A stretch of DNA of 13,006 nucleotides, taken from assembly GCA_045546255.1 (NCBI GenBank), contig JAZQCK010000049.1:1-13006 (forward strand). Reading direction: 5' to 3'. Under the pieces are notes generated by a model that saw only the letters and a list, made by a program, of their open reading frames with translations, ran no database searches and had not been told where the DNA came from. The position numbers and the translations under genes are program-made. Of this stretch, positions 1 through 5,713 are shown piece by piece. Every line of letters starts with the position of its first letter. Positions within the stretch are counted from its first letter, which is position 1. The DNA comes from RGIG5612 sp045546255 (GTDB lineage Bacteria; Bacillota; Clostridia; Lachnospirales; Lachnospiraceae).

Positions 1-191
1 AGTTCTTTCACACTGATGCTGCCCTTTTCCCAAAGGACCATCATCGTGATGTACTGCGTATAAGTCAGATCCAGTTCACTCAGATACGGTGTGTAAAGAC
101 CTACCACCTTTCGTGCTGCCGCATAAAGCGGAAAGCAAAACTGGTTTTCTAACTTCAGCGGATCCAATTCCTGCGTCAGCTTCAGTTCCAT
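1..191 (-). CDS. ohrR: OhrR-like MarR-family peroxide-sensing repressor (N-terminal part, cut by window edge)
   Basis: Only the first 63 codons are in the window; the gene runs off the left edge. The ATG at 191-189 is preceded by GAGGAG (203-208), which lies inside the end of the glutathione peroxidase gene; the two genes are 2 nt apart and surely cotranscribed. The visible part reads LENQFCFPLYAAARK, then LDLTYTQYITMMVLWEKG, the dimer helix and start of the winged helix of the OhrR branch of MarR. Cys19, Tyr33 and Tyr44 have the same spacing as the Cys15-Tyr29-Tyr40 redox triad of Bacillus OhrR, so this is likely a one-cysteine organic-peroxide sensor (family knowledge). I infer that it represses its own operon through the palindrome at 763-793. 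The DNA-binding wing cannot be seen, so specificity is inferred. Confidence 0.85.
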   Translation of the reverse strand, partial: MELKLTQELDPLKLENQFCFPLYAAARKVVGLYTPYLSELDLTYTQYITMMVLWEKGSISVKE

Positions 192-193
192 AA

Positions 194-736
194 TTACAGC
201 AGCTCCTCAACCTTTGCTTTTAACTCAGCCATATCCTGTGTCGGCTCAAGTCTTGCAGCAATATTGCCTTCACGGTCAATGACAAACTTCGTAAAGTTCC
301 ATTTAATCTTGCCGTTGTTCTTAAAGTCTTTATCCATTGCTTTCACAACACCATTCATCATCTTTGCCTTGATGCCTTTTCCAAAGCCTTCAAACGTGGT
401 GTTCTCTGTCAGATATTTGTACAGCGGAATTGCGTTTTCGCCGTTCACATCGATCTTCGTGAACTGCGGGAATGTGATCTTGTATCTCAGGGTGCAGAAA
501 TCGTGGATTTCTCCATCTGTTCCCGGAGCCTGATTTCCAAACTGGTTGCAAGGGAAATCAAGGATCTCAAGTCCGTCTGCCTGGTGCTCTGCATAAAGAG
601 TCTGGAGTTCATTGTACTGCGGTGTGAATCCGCATCCCGTTGCTGTGTTAACAATTACTAAAACTTTTCCTTTATAGTCTTCGAGTTTTACTTCGCTGCC
701 ATCCTGTGCGACTACTGTAAAATCATAAATGCTCAT
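194..736 (-). CDS. gpx: Glutathione peroxidase family protein (Cys type, probably thioredoxin-dependent)
   Basis: This 180-residue cytosolic peroxidase of the thioredoxin fold reduces hydroperoxides. Peroxidatic Cys35 sits in NTATGCGFTPQY and is encoded by TGC, so this is not a selenoprotein. Gln69 (in PCNQFGNQ), Trp146 and Asn147 (KWNF) complete the catalytic tetrad. Cys81 in DFCTLRYKITFP is at the position of the resolving cysteine of plant and bacterial 2-Cys GPx enzymes, which use thioredoxin rather than glutathione; that electron donor is an inference from the family. Full length for the monomeric, non-animal class. The ATG has AAAGGAGA at 746-753, 9 nt upstream. It is the first gene of a two-gene operon with the OhrR-like regulator, under the promoter at 780-808 and operator at 763-793, so induction by organic peroxide is likely. 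Confidence 0.95.
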   Translation of the reverse strand: MSIYDFTVVAQDGSEVKLEDYKGKVLVIVNTATGCGFTPQYNELQTLYAEHQADGLEILDFPCNQFGNQAPGTDGEIHDFCTLRYKITFPQFTKIDVNGENAIPLYKYLTENTTFEGFGKGIKAKMMNGVVKAMDKDFKNNGKIKWNFTKFVIDREGNIAARLEPTQDMAELKAKVEELL

Positions 737-762
737 TACTTTTAATCTCCTTTCGGGAATTT

Positions 763-793
763 ATATTTGATTCAATTAGATTGTATCAAATAT
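763..793. promoter_or_regulatory. Palindromic operator, probable OhrR site over the gpx promoter
   Basis: A 31-bp inverted repeat is centred on base 778; 13 of 15 positions pair. Outer arms read ATATTTGAT on each strand and the core is TTCAATTAGATTGTA (771-785). That core differs at only two positions from the TACAATTAAATTGTA half of the Bacillus subtilis ohrA operator as I recall it. The -10 box of the gpx promoter (780-785) lies inside the palindrome, so bound protein would block RNA polymerase. The neighbouring OhrR-like gene is the obvious ligand. Confidence 0.8.
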
Positions 794-808
794 ATTTTTC
801 ACGGTCAA
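780..808 (-). promoter_or_regulatory. Sigma-70 (SigA-type) promoter of the gpx-ohrR operon
   Basis: On the minus strand TTGACC (803-808) is followed after 17 nt by TACAAT (780-785). This is a near-consensus vegetative promoter about 44 nt upstream of the gpx start codon. The -10 box is buried in the operator palindrome. It is divergent from the tRNA-Pro promoter, with a -35 to -35 gap of 53 bp. Confidence 0.85.
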
Positions 809-861
809 CTGTTTTTTATTTTTAAGACATTTTTTATTTCAATCCCGTCCCGATTCTTTTG

Positions 862-890
862 TTGACATTAATTTTTTCCTAATATATAAT
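862..890 (+). promoter_or_regulatory. Consensus promoter of tRNA-Pro
   Basis: TTGACA (862-867), 17-nt spacer, TATAAT (885-890): a perfect match to the vegetative consensus at optimal spacing. It ends 14 nt before the mature tRNA, as expected for a strong stable-RNA promoter. A GC-rich stretch (aacgcttgcgtcttc) separates the -10 box from the tRNA. Confidence 0.93.
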
Positions 891-904
891 AACGCTTGCG
901 TCTT

Positions 905-979
905 CGGGGTGTAGCTCAGTTTGGCTAGAGTGCTTGATTTGGGATCAAGAGGCCGCAGGTTCGAGTCCTGTCACCCCGA
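905..979 (+). tRNA. tRNA-Pro (anticodon UGG)
   Basis: The acceptor strands CGGGGTG (905-911) and CACCCCG (972-978) pair fully; discriminator A979. The D-arm is GTAGCTCAGTTTGGCTAGAG. The anticodon stem CTTGA/TCAAG closes the loop TTTGGGA, with anticodon TGG at 940-942. The T-loop is TTCGAGT. CCA is not encoded; a T-rich run follows immediately. It is a single-gene unit with its own consensus promoter, and it converges on the rdgB operon. Confidence 0.97.
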
Positions 980-986
980 TTTTTTT

Positions 987-1177
987 ATTTTCTATACCAC
1001 TGACTCCGGAACCGCATACGGCTGTCAGAAAATAAATCGTTTTCTGACACATCAGGCTATATTCATAATAAAAAGTCAGAAACGTACAAAAGAACTGCTT
1101 TACGCAGTCCTTTTTTATGCCTTTTCAGCTCGTTTCTGACTTCTATATGCGTTGGTAGAATCAATAGTATAGAAAAT
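987..1177. repeat. Nested inverted-repeat cluster between tRNA-Pro and rdgB
   Basis: The 227-nt gap 980-1206 has no credible gene but contains ordered palindromes. Outermost is a perfect 11-bp pair, ATTTTCTATAC (987-997) with GTATAGAAAAT (1167-1177). Inside it CGCATA (1013-1018) pairs with TATGCG (1146-1151), and AAGTCAGAAACG (1073-1084) pairs perfectly with CGTTTCTGACTT (1131-1142). A separate hairpin TGTCAGAAAA/TTTTCTGACA lies at 1023-1049. The motif GTCAGAAA or its complement occurs four times, with a fifth partial copy (TTTTCTGA) at 1191-1198. All pairs are properly nested, so the region could fold as one branched RNA or be a small palindromic repeat. I do not recognise the family. Confidence 0.55.
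1088..1114. terminator. Bidirectional rho-independent terminator between rdgB and tRNA-Pro
   Basis: The arms AAAAGAACTGC (1088-1098) and GCAGTCCTTTT (1104-1114) enclose the loop TTTAC. On the minus strand the stem is complete with one G-U pair and ends in TTCTTTT, which suits the end of the rdgB operon. On the plus strand there is one A-C mismatch but a longer T run, which could stop tRNA-Pro transcripts. It is enclosed by the 12-bp repeat at 1073-1142. Confidence 0.65.
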
Positions 1178-1206
1178 CGTATTCACACTATTTTCTGATT
1201 CCATTT

Positions 1207-1794
1207 TTATTGTTCTAAAAGTTTTTTTACTGCCATAGCCAGGGCTTTTCCCCTATGGCTCATCGCATTCTTTACTTCCGGAGCCAGTTCTGCGGAAGTG
1301 CAGCCTTTTTCCGGAACATAAAAGATCGGATCATAGCCGAAGCCGTTTTCTCCTTTGATCTCATGGGCGATGCGTCCTTCAAAGGTTCCGCGGAAGACGT
1401 CGGTTTCCGCATCCGGATAAGCAATCGCAACTGCGCAGACAAAGCGTGCAGTCCTCTCCTCTTCCGGAACATCTTTCATCTGGTCCAGTATGGCATTGTT
1501 TTTTATATCATAGGAAGTATCTTCTCCCATAAATCTTGCAGAGTGGATTCCCGGGGCACCGCCTAACGCATCAATCTCCAATCCGGAGTCGTCTGCCATT
1601 ACGATCTGTCCTGTGAGGTCGCGGATCGTCTCTGCTTTAATTGCAGCGTTCTCCTCAAAGCTGTTTCCGTTTTCATCAATATCTGCTTCGATTCCCGCCT
1701 CTTTTAAAGAAAGAACCTCGATATCGGTCCCTTCCAGCATCTGCCGGATTTCTTTCACTTTATTCATATTGCCTGTGGCCATTATGATCTTCAT
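1207..1794 (-). CDS. rdgB: RdgB/HAM1-type non-canonical purine NTP pyrophosphatase
   Basis: This is a 195-residue cytosolic enzyme of the Ham1/ITPase family, which hydrolyses ITP, dITP and XTP to monophosphates and keeps deaminated purines out of nucleic acids. All signature segments are present in order: TGNMNK (7-12), SFEENA (45-50), ADDSGLEIDAL with the metal-binding Asp-Asp (67-77), GAPGIHSAR (79-87), GENGFGYDPIF (148-158) and SHRGKA (179-184). Length is typical. The ATG at 1794 has AAGGAG about 5 nt upstream, inside the 13-nt gap after the protease stop codon. It is the last gene of the minus-strand operon methyltransferase-protease-rdgB. The terminator at 1088-1114 lies about 90 nt downstream. 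Confidence 0.97.
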   Translation of the reverse strand: MKIIMATGNMNKVKEIRQMLEGTDIEVLSLKEAGIEADIDENGNSFEENAAIKAETIRDLTGQIVMADDSGLEIDALGGAPGIHSARFMGEDTSYDIKNNAILDQMKDVPEEERTARFVCAVAIAYPDAETDVFRGTFEGRIAHEIKGENGFGYDPIFYVPEKGCTSAELAPEVKNAMSHRGKALAMAVKKLLEQ

Positions 1795-1807
1795 GTTAGC
1801 TCCTTCA

Positions 1808-3532
1808 TTATCTGTCTTTGGTGAAGGCTTTCAGGCACACATTGCACTCCGAAGTCTCCTGTGTGTTTTCCCAAAGGTCACCGAAATTACTGATAAAACT
1901 GCGTTTTCCATCCAGCTGCACCGGCTTGGTCCTCATATCATCTGCATTGATCTCCATCGCGATCGGGTGGGAACTCTCCGGAGTATCAATTTCCACGATC
2001 ACCGCATAGTCCTGCCCAGCATTTAAAGCGACCGGCTCTTTTAACTTAACTGTATAGTATCCGCTGTTTTTAAACGTTCCTTCTGCTGCCACTGCAGCCG
2101 GGAGCTTGATCACAGATGTATCTGTCCCAAAGGCATCCGTCTGGACATAGACTTTGTATTCTGTATCGGGGCCAGTCGCATAAAAGCTGACCGCCTCTAA
2201 AGATTCATTTCCTTCCGCCTGATAAATATTGGCAAAGAAAGCATGGTTTTTATTATAGCCGACTCGGCCGATCCAGCCGCACTCATCATACTGATAAATA
2301 TGATCGTAATTATCAACAGGGGAAATCTTTGTATAAACTTCTCCACTTGATCCGATCACGCTGTCTTCGTAGGAGATATAAAAGATGCCGTCAATTCCGA
2401 AATCACTTCCCCAGCTGTTCCTGCAGATAAATGCCCCGTCAGAGCCAACCGGTTTTGTAAAGTTTGCAGCCGGATAATTGTCATCCCATCCGATAATAAT
2501 GATCTCGTGATTCGGAATCTCCTCTCCTTTATAACAATAGGATGCATTATTATAATCGTAATAAGCAGGGTCGATCGTATTGGCATCTAACAGTGCAATA
2601 TGGATCGAGCTTTCCACAGCGCCATATTTATAAACCATTTCCTTGATCTTTTCGTAGTCTTTTTCTTCCGTAAACTGCACTTCCTGCACATGTTTTACCG
2701 GCACCAGCGAATCATCCGTCTCATCGTCTCCATATGGATCATCCTCTTCAAAAACCGGGCCTTTCCACGAGGTCAGATACGCCATCGCCATAATATAATC
2801 TCCACCGTCTTCCAGGTTCAAGCCGAAGCCATTATGATGAAGCAGATGGTCCTCCGAAAAATCAAGATTTTCCTCCGGCATCAATGTGCTTTCCACAGCA
2901 GAAAGAGCGGCAAAAGCCCAGCAAGTTCCAAGACTTCCCTGATCTCTGGCAGAAGCCAGTTTCCCGGTATCTTCATAGCTGAAATAAGGCGGAAGAAATG
3001 GCGCTTTCGGGTCGTTACAGCTCATCGTGACCGTTCTGGAATTTGTATCCCAATCATAGGAATAGCCAATCCCGTTTGAGATGATCTCAGAAGGGATAAA
3101 AACAGTGGATCCATCTTTTACAGGTGAATGTTCGATCTCAACATTCTTCCCATTCACCTTCATAAAAGATGCATCATCCACATCCACTTCGATATTCGTA
3201 CTTCCTCGGGAAATCGTCAGATTTGAATCATCATAAAGATTGATAGAACAGTTGAACAGGTCCGTAACCGTATCCTGTTCCAGCATCAGTTCCATATCTT
3301 CGTTCATATAAGAAGCACCGGTCTCTTGCGCATCCGCTACTTCCCCATCAACAGAAAGGGAAAGGCCGGTTTCATTGACATAATGAGAAAGAGCCACTCT
3401 CCATGTCCGGTTTACTTCCACAGAGGAATGAGATTTTGCAATGTAATCCGCTTTCTTAATAAAGCCAAATCCGATGATGATGGCTAATCCGACAAGAAAC
3501 GTTATTACAATAGAAACAAATATCTTTCTCAC
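1808..3532 (-). CDS. Membrane-anchored or secreted papain-like (C1A) cysteine protease with C-terminal lectin-like domain
   Basis: 574 residues with a GTG start (3532-3530). Residues 5-25 form a hydrophobic signal or anchor helix after MRK, so the rest should be extracytoplasmic. Residues about 95-172 resemble a copper-amine-oxidase-N/stalk-type beta domain (SINLYDDSNLTISRG, then VFIPSEIISNGIGYSYDWD). The peptidase follows: DQGSLGTCWAFAALSAVES holds Gln198 and catalytic Cys204, IPNHEIIIIGWDD holds His342, and CRNSWGSDFG holds Asn372. The C-terminal 150 residues (NYDHIYQYDECGW onward) match the lectin-like domain that commonly trails clostridial C1 proteases. No prosequence of the cathepsin type is evident. 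The start overlaps the methyltransferase stop as GTGA; GGAG directly abuts the start with no spacing, so translation probably depends on coupling. Substrate unknown; a surface or secreted protein-processing role is inferred. Confidence 0.9.
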   Translation of the reverse strand: MRKIFVSIVITFLVGLAIIIGFGFIKKADYIAKSHSSVEVNRTWRVALSHYVNETGLSLSVDGEVADAQETGASYMNEDMELMLEQDTVTDLFNCSINLYDDSNLTISRGSTNIEVDVDDASFMKVNGKNVEIEHSPVKDGSTVFIPSEIISNGIGYSYDWDTNSRTVTMSCNDPKAPFLPPYFSYEDTGKLASARDQGSLGTCWAFAALSAVESTLMPEENLDFSEDHLLHHNGFGLNLEDGGDYIMAMAYLTSWKGPVFEEDDPYGDDETDDSLVPVKHVQEVQFTEEKDYEKIKEMVYKYGAVESSIHIALLDANTIDPAYYDYNNASYCYKGEEIPNHEIIIIGWDDNYPAANFTKPVGSDGAFICRNSWGSDFGIDGIFYISYEDSVIGSSGEVYTKISPVDNYDHIYQYDECGWIGRVGYNKNHAFFANIYQAEGNESLEAVSFYATGPDTEYKVYVQTDAFGTDTSVIKLPAAVAAEGTFKNSGYYTVKLKEPVALNAGQDYAVIVEIDTPESSHPIAMEINADDMRTKPVQLDGKRSFISNFGDLWENTQETSECNVCLKAFTKDR

Positions 3533-4662
3533 TCCGGTTTCGGTCCCATGTATTGATAAAAGTAGGTCTTTATCATTCCGTTATAGATCTTGCGGTTCTT
3601 TGTCGCTTTTCCTCCGAAATATTTCTGCGTCTCTTCATAAGCAGAAATAATAAATGCCGACCAACTGTCAAGCGCACGGAAGCGCTCTCCGAATTCTTTA
3701 TAGAGTTTCGGCAAAGTCGTATCGTTTTCCAGGCGTTCTCCATATGGAGGGTTGGTAATGATGAAGCCATATTTTTTCGGATGACTTAATTCTGCAACCG
3801 GACGTCTTTGAAAATGGATCAGATCTTCAACGCCTGCCTCTTTCGCATTGTGTCTGGCCACTTTGATGACCGCATCATCAATGTCATATCCCTGAATGTC
3901 ACAGTGCAGGTCCTTTATGATCAGATCATTGGCCTCATCAATTGCATTATACCACAGCTTTTTCGGAAGCAGTTCTTTCCAGTTCTGACTTAAAAAGTCA
4001 CGGTTCATTCCCGGCGCAATATTGGCTGCCATCATGGCTGCTTCGATTGGAATCGTACCACTGCCGCAAAATGGGTCTACAAGGATTCGGTCCCGCTTCC
4101 ACGGAGTCAGCATGATCAATGCCGCAGCCAGGGTTTCAGAAATCGGTGCCTTAGAAGCAAGCCTGCGATACCCTCTTTTATGCAAAGACTCACCCGTTGT
4201 ATCAATTGTGATCAAAACCTGATCTTTCCGGATAAAAACCCGGATTGGATATTCTTCGTCGCTTTCTTCAAACCAGTTCTTATGGTATTTTATTTTCAGT
4301 CGCTCCACGATTGCTTTTTTCACAATGCGCTGGATGTCAGAGGGGCTGAAGAGTTTTGAATTAACAGAGGAAGCTTTCTTGACCCAGAACTTTCCATCTA
4401 CCGGAATCAGTGCCTCCCACGGAAGCGCCTTTGTGCCCTCAAAGAGTTCGTCAAAGGTTTTCGCTTCAAATAGGCCGACCTTTAAAAGCACCCTCTCACA
4501 GGTCCTTAAAAACACATTGGCACGGGCGATTCCTTCCTCATCTGCTTCGAAGGTCACTCGTCCGTCTTCGACCTTTAAGATGTCGTAACCAAGGTCATAT
4601 ATTTCTCTTTTCAGCACTGCCTCCAAACCAAAATGACAAGGGGCGACAAGCTCAAATTTCAT
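3529..4662 (-). CDS. rlmL: THUMP-domain class I rRNA methyltransferase, RlmL/YpsC family
   Basis: This 377-residue SAM-dependent RNA methyltransferase corresponds to the N-terminal half of E. coli RlmKL and to Bacillus YpsC. The family methylates guanine N2 in 23S rRNA; the exact target here is inferred. Residues 1-60 are the ferredoxin-like N-terminal domain (FELVAPCHFGLEAVLKREI). A THUMP domain spans about 60-155, and HKRGYR (161-166) links to the Rossmann methyltransferase with SAM-binding DPFCGSG (196-202), GYDID (258-262) and catalytic TNPPYGERL (303-311). The ATG at 4662 has AAAGGA (4669-4674) at 6 nt. It is the first gene of the operon, and its stop overlaps the protease start by 4 nt (GTGA). 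I see no convincing promoter; candidate boxes near 4770-4830 have poor -35 sequences or spacing. Confidence 0.93.
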   Translation of the reverse strand: MKFELVAPCHFGLEAVLKREIYDLGYDILKVEDGRVTFEADEEGIARANVFLRTCERVLLKVGLFEAKTFDELFEGTKALPWEALIPVDGKFWVKKASSVNSKLFSPSDIQRIVKKAIVERLKIKYHKNWFEESDEEYPIRVFIRKDQVLITIDTTGESLHKRGYRRLASKAPISETLAAALIMLTPWKRDRILVDPFCGSGTIPIEAAMMAANIAPGMNRDFLSQNWKELLPKKLWYNAIDEANDLIIKDLHCDIQGYDIDDAVIKVARHNAKEAGVEDLIHFQRRPVAELSHPKKYGFIITNPPYGERLENDTTLPKLYKEFGERFRALDSWSAFIISAYEETQKYFGGKATKNRKIYNGMIKTYFYQYMGPKPE

Positions 4663-4745
4663 CTGTTTTCCTTTATACGTAAATAGAATCTTTAATAAGT
4701 CAAATTAAGGTTGCTTTTTCGGGGCACCAAGGGTAAACTCTCTGT

Positions 4746-4765
4746 GTGGACGAAAGACCGTCCAC
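4746..4765. other. Leader hairpin upstream of the methyltransferase operon
   Basis: GTGGACG (4746-4752) and CGTCCAC (4759-4765) form a perfect 7-bp stem with a 6-nt loop. No T run follows on either strand, so it is not a simple terminator. It lies about 84 nt upstream of the methyltransferase start, in the AT-rich leader 4663-4799, where I see nothing else beyond the ribosome binding site. It could be a 5' UTR element or protein-binding site; function unknown. Confidence 0.4.
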
Positions 4766-4799
4766 TTATAATCCCTTATTATTTATTTATACTCCCCTC

Positions 4800-4828
4800 A
4801 AAAAGCCGACCTCAAAGGTTGGCTTTTT
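4800..4828. terminator. Rho-independent terminator, probably of the HAAS-protein gene
   Basis: The arms AAAAAGCCGACC (4800-4811) and GGTTGGCTTTTT (4817-4828) enclose the loop TCAAA. The A and T runs on opposite sides allow use in both directions. As plus-strand RNA the stem is complete with one G-U pair; as minus-strand RNA it has one A-C mismatch. The only transcription unit ending here is the minus-strand gene at 5001-5642, now separated from the terminator by the element at 4827-4999. Confidence 0.75.
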
Positions 4829-4999
4829 ACTATAAAGGCTTCGGATGATGGACACGGGACAGGTGCGTTTACGCAACCTGGCACGCGGGCATCAGACGAA
4901 CCAACAGGTATGAGCACGAAGCCGGAAGGCGAGAGTGCGAATACCTGGTGAGGATTGCGAGAGCACGAAGTGCGAAGCAATCCGCAGCCTTTATAGTAA
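4827..4999 (+). repeat. 173-bp structured element with 14-bp terminal inverted repeats and three GA-rich arms (MITE-like or structured RNA/ssDNA)
   Basis: TTACTATAAAGGCT (4827-4840) and AGCCTTTATAGTAA (4986-4999) are perfect inverted repeats. Between them are three hairpin arms. Arm 1: TCG/CGA and TGATG/CATCA with GA opposite GA, tip CAGGT-GCG-TTTA-CGC-A-ACCTG (4841-4899). Arm 2: CAGGTAT/ATACCTG, GA opposite GA, GCAC/GTGC, GAA opposite GAGA, GCC/GGC, tetraloop GGAA (4905-4947). Arm 3: GGATTGC/GCAATCC, GAGA opposite GAA, GCAC/GTGC, loop GAA (4952-4983). The mismatches are GA-type only when read on the plus strand, which points to that strand as the folded one. No reading frame in it looks coding. 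The flanks carry TA on both sides (4828-4829, 4997-4998), compatible with a TA target duplication. Family not recognised. Confidence 0.7.
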
Positions 5000-5000
5000 T

Positions 5001-5642
5001 TCAGCGTCTCCTAAACATTCCCGCGATCAATCCGATGATTGCAATCACTGCGATCACCGGGAACAGCCATCCGAGCAGCCGAATTCCAAGGCGGAACACA
5101 AACATCGTAAGAACCCAGCCGATCGCCATCAGAATCACAAAAATAATCACTGCAACGATACAGCCTCCACCAATGCCGGAAGAGGGCTGATTCGTATTCT
5201 GCCCTTCTGCTCTCTGGGTATTCTGATTTTGATTTCCAGCCCCGGAAGTATATCCTCTCTGTGAGTAATGGCCATTTCCATATCCCTGATCAGAATAGCC
5301 GCTGTAACCGCCCTCTGAAAAACCACTGTTGGAATAAGACCTGGAGGCTTCTCCGAAGATACCGTCATTAATCCCATCCGAATCATCATAGGTATCGGTG
5401 CTGCTTCTGTATTTTCCGTCATATCCGGCAGCTTCTGCTGCGCGATCGGTCGACTCGATCACAGTCTTTGCAATCAGTTGCGGATCTCCCAGTTCAGCCA
5501 CTGCTTCTTCTTCGGTCAGTCCGGAGCCGATCCGCCCGTCAATATAAGCAGAATAATAGTCGATCTGTGACTCCACCTCACTGGTTGGAATGTGACCGGT
5601 TATTTTTCCTCTTAAGGAGGTTAAAAATTCATATTTATTCAT
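5001..5642 (-). CDS. HAAS/DUF1700-like domain membrane protein with low-complexity linker
   Basis: 213 residues. Residues 1-63 (NKYEFLTSLRGKI, then GLTEEEAVAELGDPQLIAKTVI) match the HAAS/DUF1700 helical domain, usually encoded next to PadR-type regulators and thought to act in envelope signalling. A linker of about 90 residues rich in Gly, Tyr, Ser, Asn and Gln follows (for example GYSGYSDQGYGNGHY). It ends in two hydrophobic helices, about 160-182 and 188-209, then a basic RRR tail, so both ends could be cytoplasmic. The ATG at 5642 has AAAGGA at 6 nt. No PadR gene is adjacent: upstream is the tRNA-Arg terminator 40 nt away, so the gene probably has its own promoter, which I cannot define. 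The stop codon lies 1 nt from the structured element at 4827-4999. Function unknown. Confidence 0.8.
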   Translation of the reverse strand: MNKYEFLTSLRGKITGHIPTSEVESQIDYYSAYIDGRIGSGLTEEEAVAELGDPQLIAKTVIESTDRAAEAAGYDGKYRSSTDTYDDSDGINDGIFGEASRSYSNSGFSEGGYSGYSDQGYGNGHYSQRGYTSGAGNQNQNTQRAEGQNTNQPSSGIGGGCIVAVIIFVILMAIGWVLTMFVFRLGIRLLGWLFPVIAVIAIIGLIAGMFRRR

Positions 5643-5681
5643 TCTTTATCCTTTTTCCTATCCGATTGCTTTTATAAATAA

Positions 5682-5710
5682 AAGAGCCCTTCGGAAACCG
5701 AAGGGCTCTT
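5682..5710 (-). terminator. Strong terminator of tRNA-Arg
   Basis: AAGAGCCCTTCGG (5682-5694) and CCGAAGGGCTCTT (5698-5710) form a perfect 13-bp stem with a 3-nt loop. On the minus strand it is followed by the T-rich run TTATTTAT. It lies 4 nt past the tRNA discriminator base and insulates the tRNA from the HAAS gene downstream. Confidence 0.92.
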
Positions 5711-5713
5711 CCA

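Noticed and set aside
620..640. Selenocysteine glutathione peroxidase
   Set aside because: The catalytic codon is TGC (Cys), not TGA, and the frame is uninterrupted.
921..1139. 72-residue plus-strand reading frame across tRNA-Pro and its downstream spacer
   Set aside because: It begins inside the tRNA and has no ribosome site or recognisable family; the tRNA fully explains its first part.
980..1206. Prophage or integrative-element attachment site at the tRNA-Pro 3' end
   Set aside because: No duplicated tRNA 3' end and no integrase or phage gene nearby; the following genes are housekeeping.
1613..2026. 137-residue plus-strand frame opposite rdgB and the protease end
   Set aside because: Spans two real genes antisense with no start signal or family resemblance.
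2600..3079. 159-residue plus-strand frame opposite the cysteine protease
   Set aside because: Antisense to a gene with intact catalytic motifs; composition is that of a shadow frame and no ribosome site precedes it.
4663..4799. Promoter for the methyltransferase operon (TTGACT near 4700, or TATAAA near 4785)
   Set aside because: Spacings of 20 nt and poor -35 matches; not good enough to annotate.
4914..4978. Repeated GCAC...GTGC units as a possible CRISPR-like array
   Set aside because: The units are arms of two hairpins of different outer sequence, without regular repeat-spacer periodicity.
4798..5264. Short frames on both strands through the structured element
   Set aside because: They follow the repeat's hairpins, lack ribosome sites, and the plus-strand ones run antisense into the HAAS gene.
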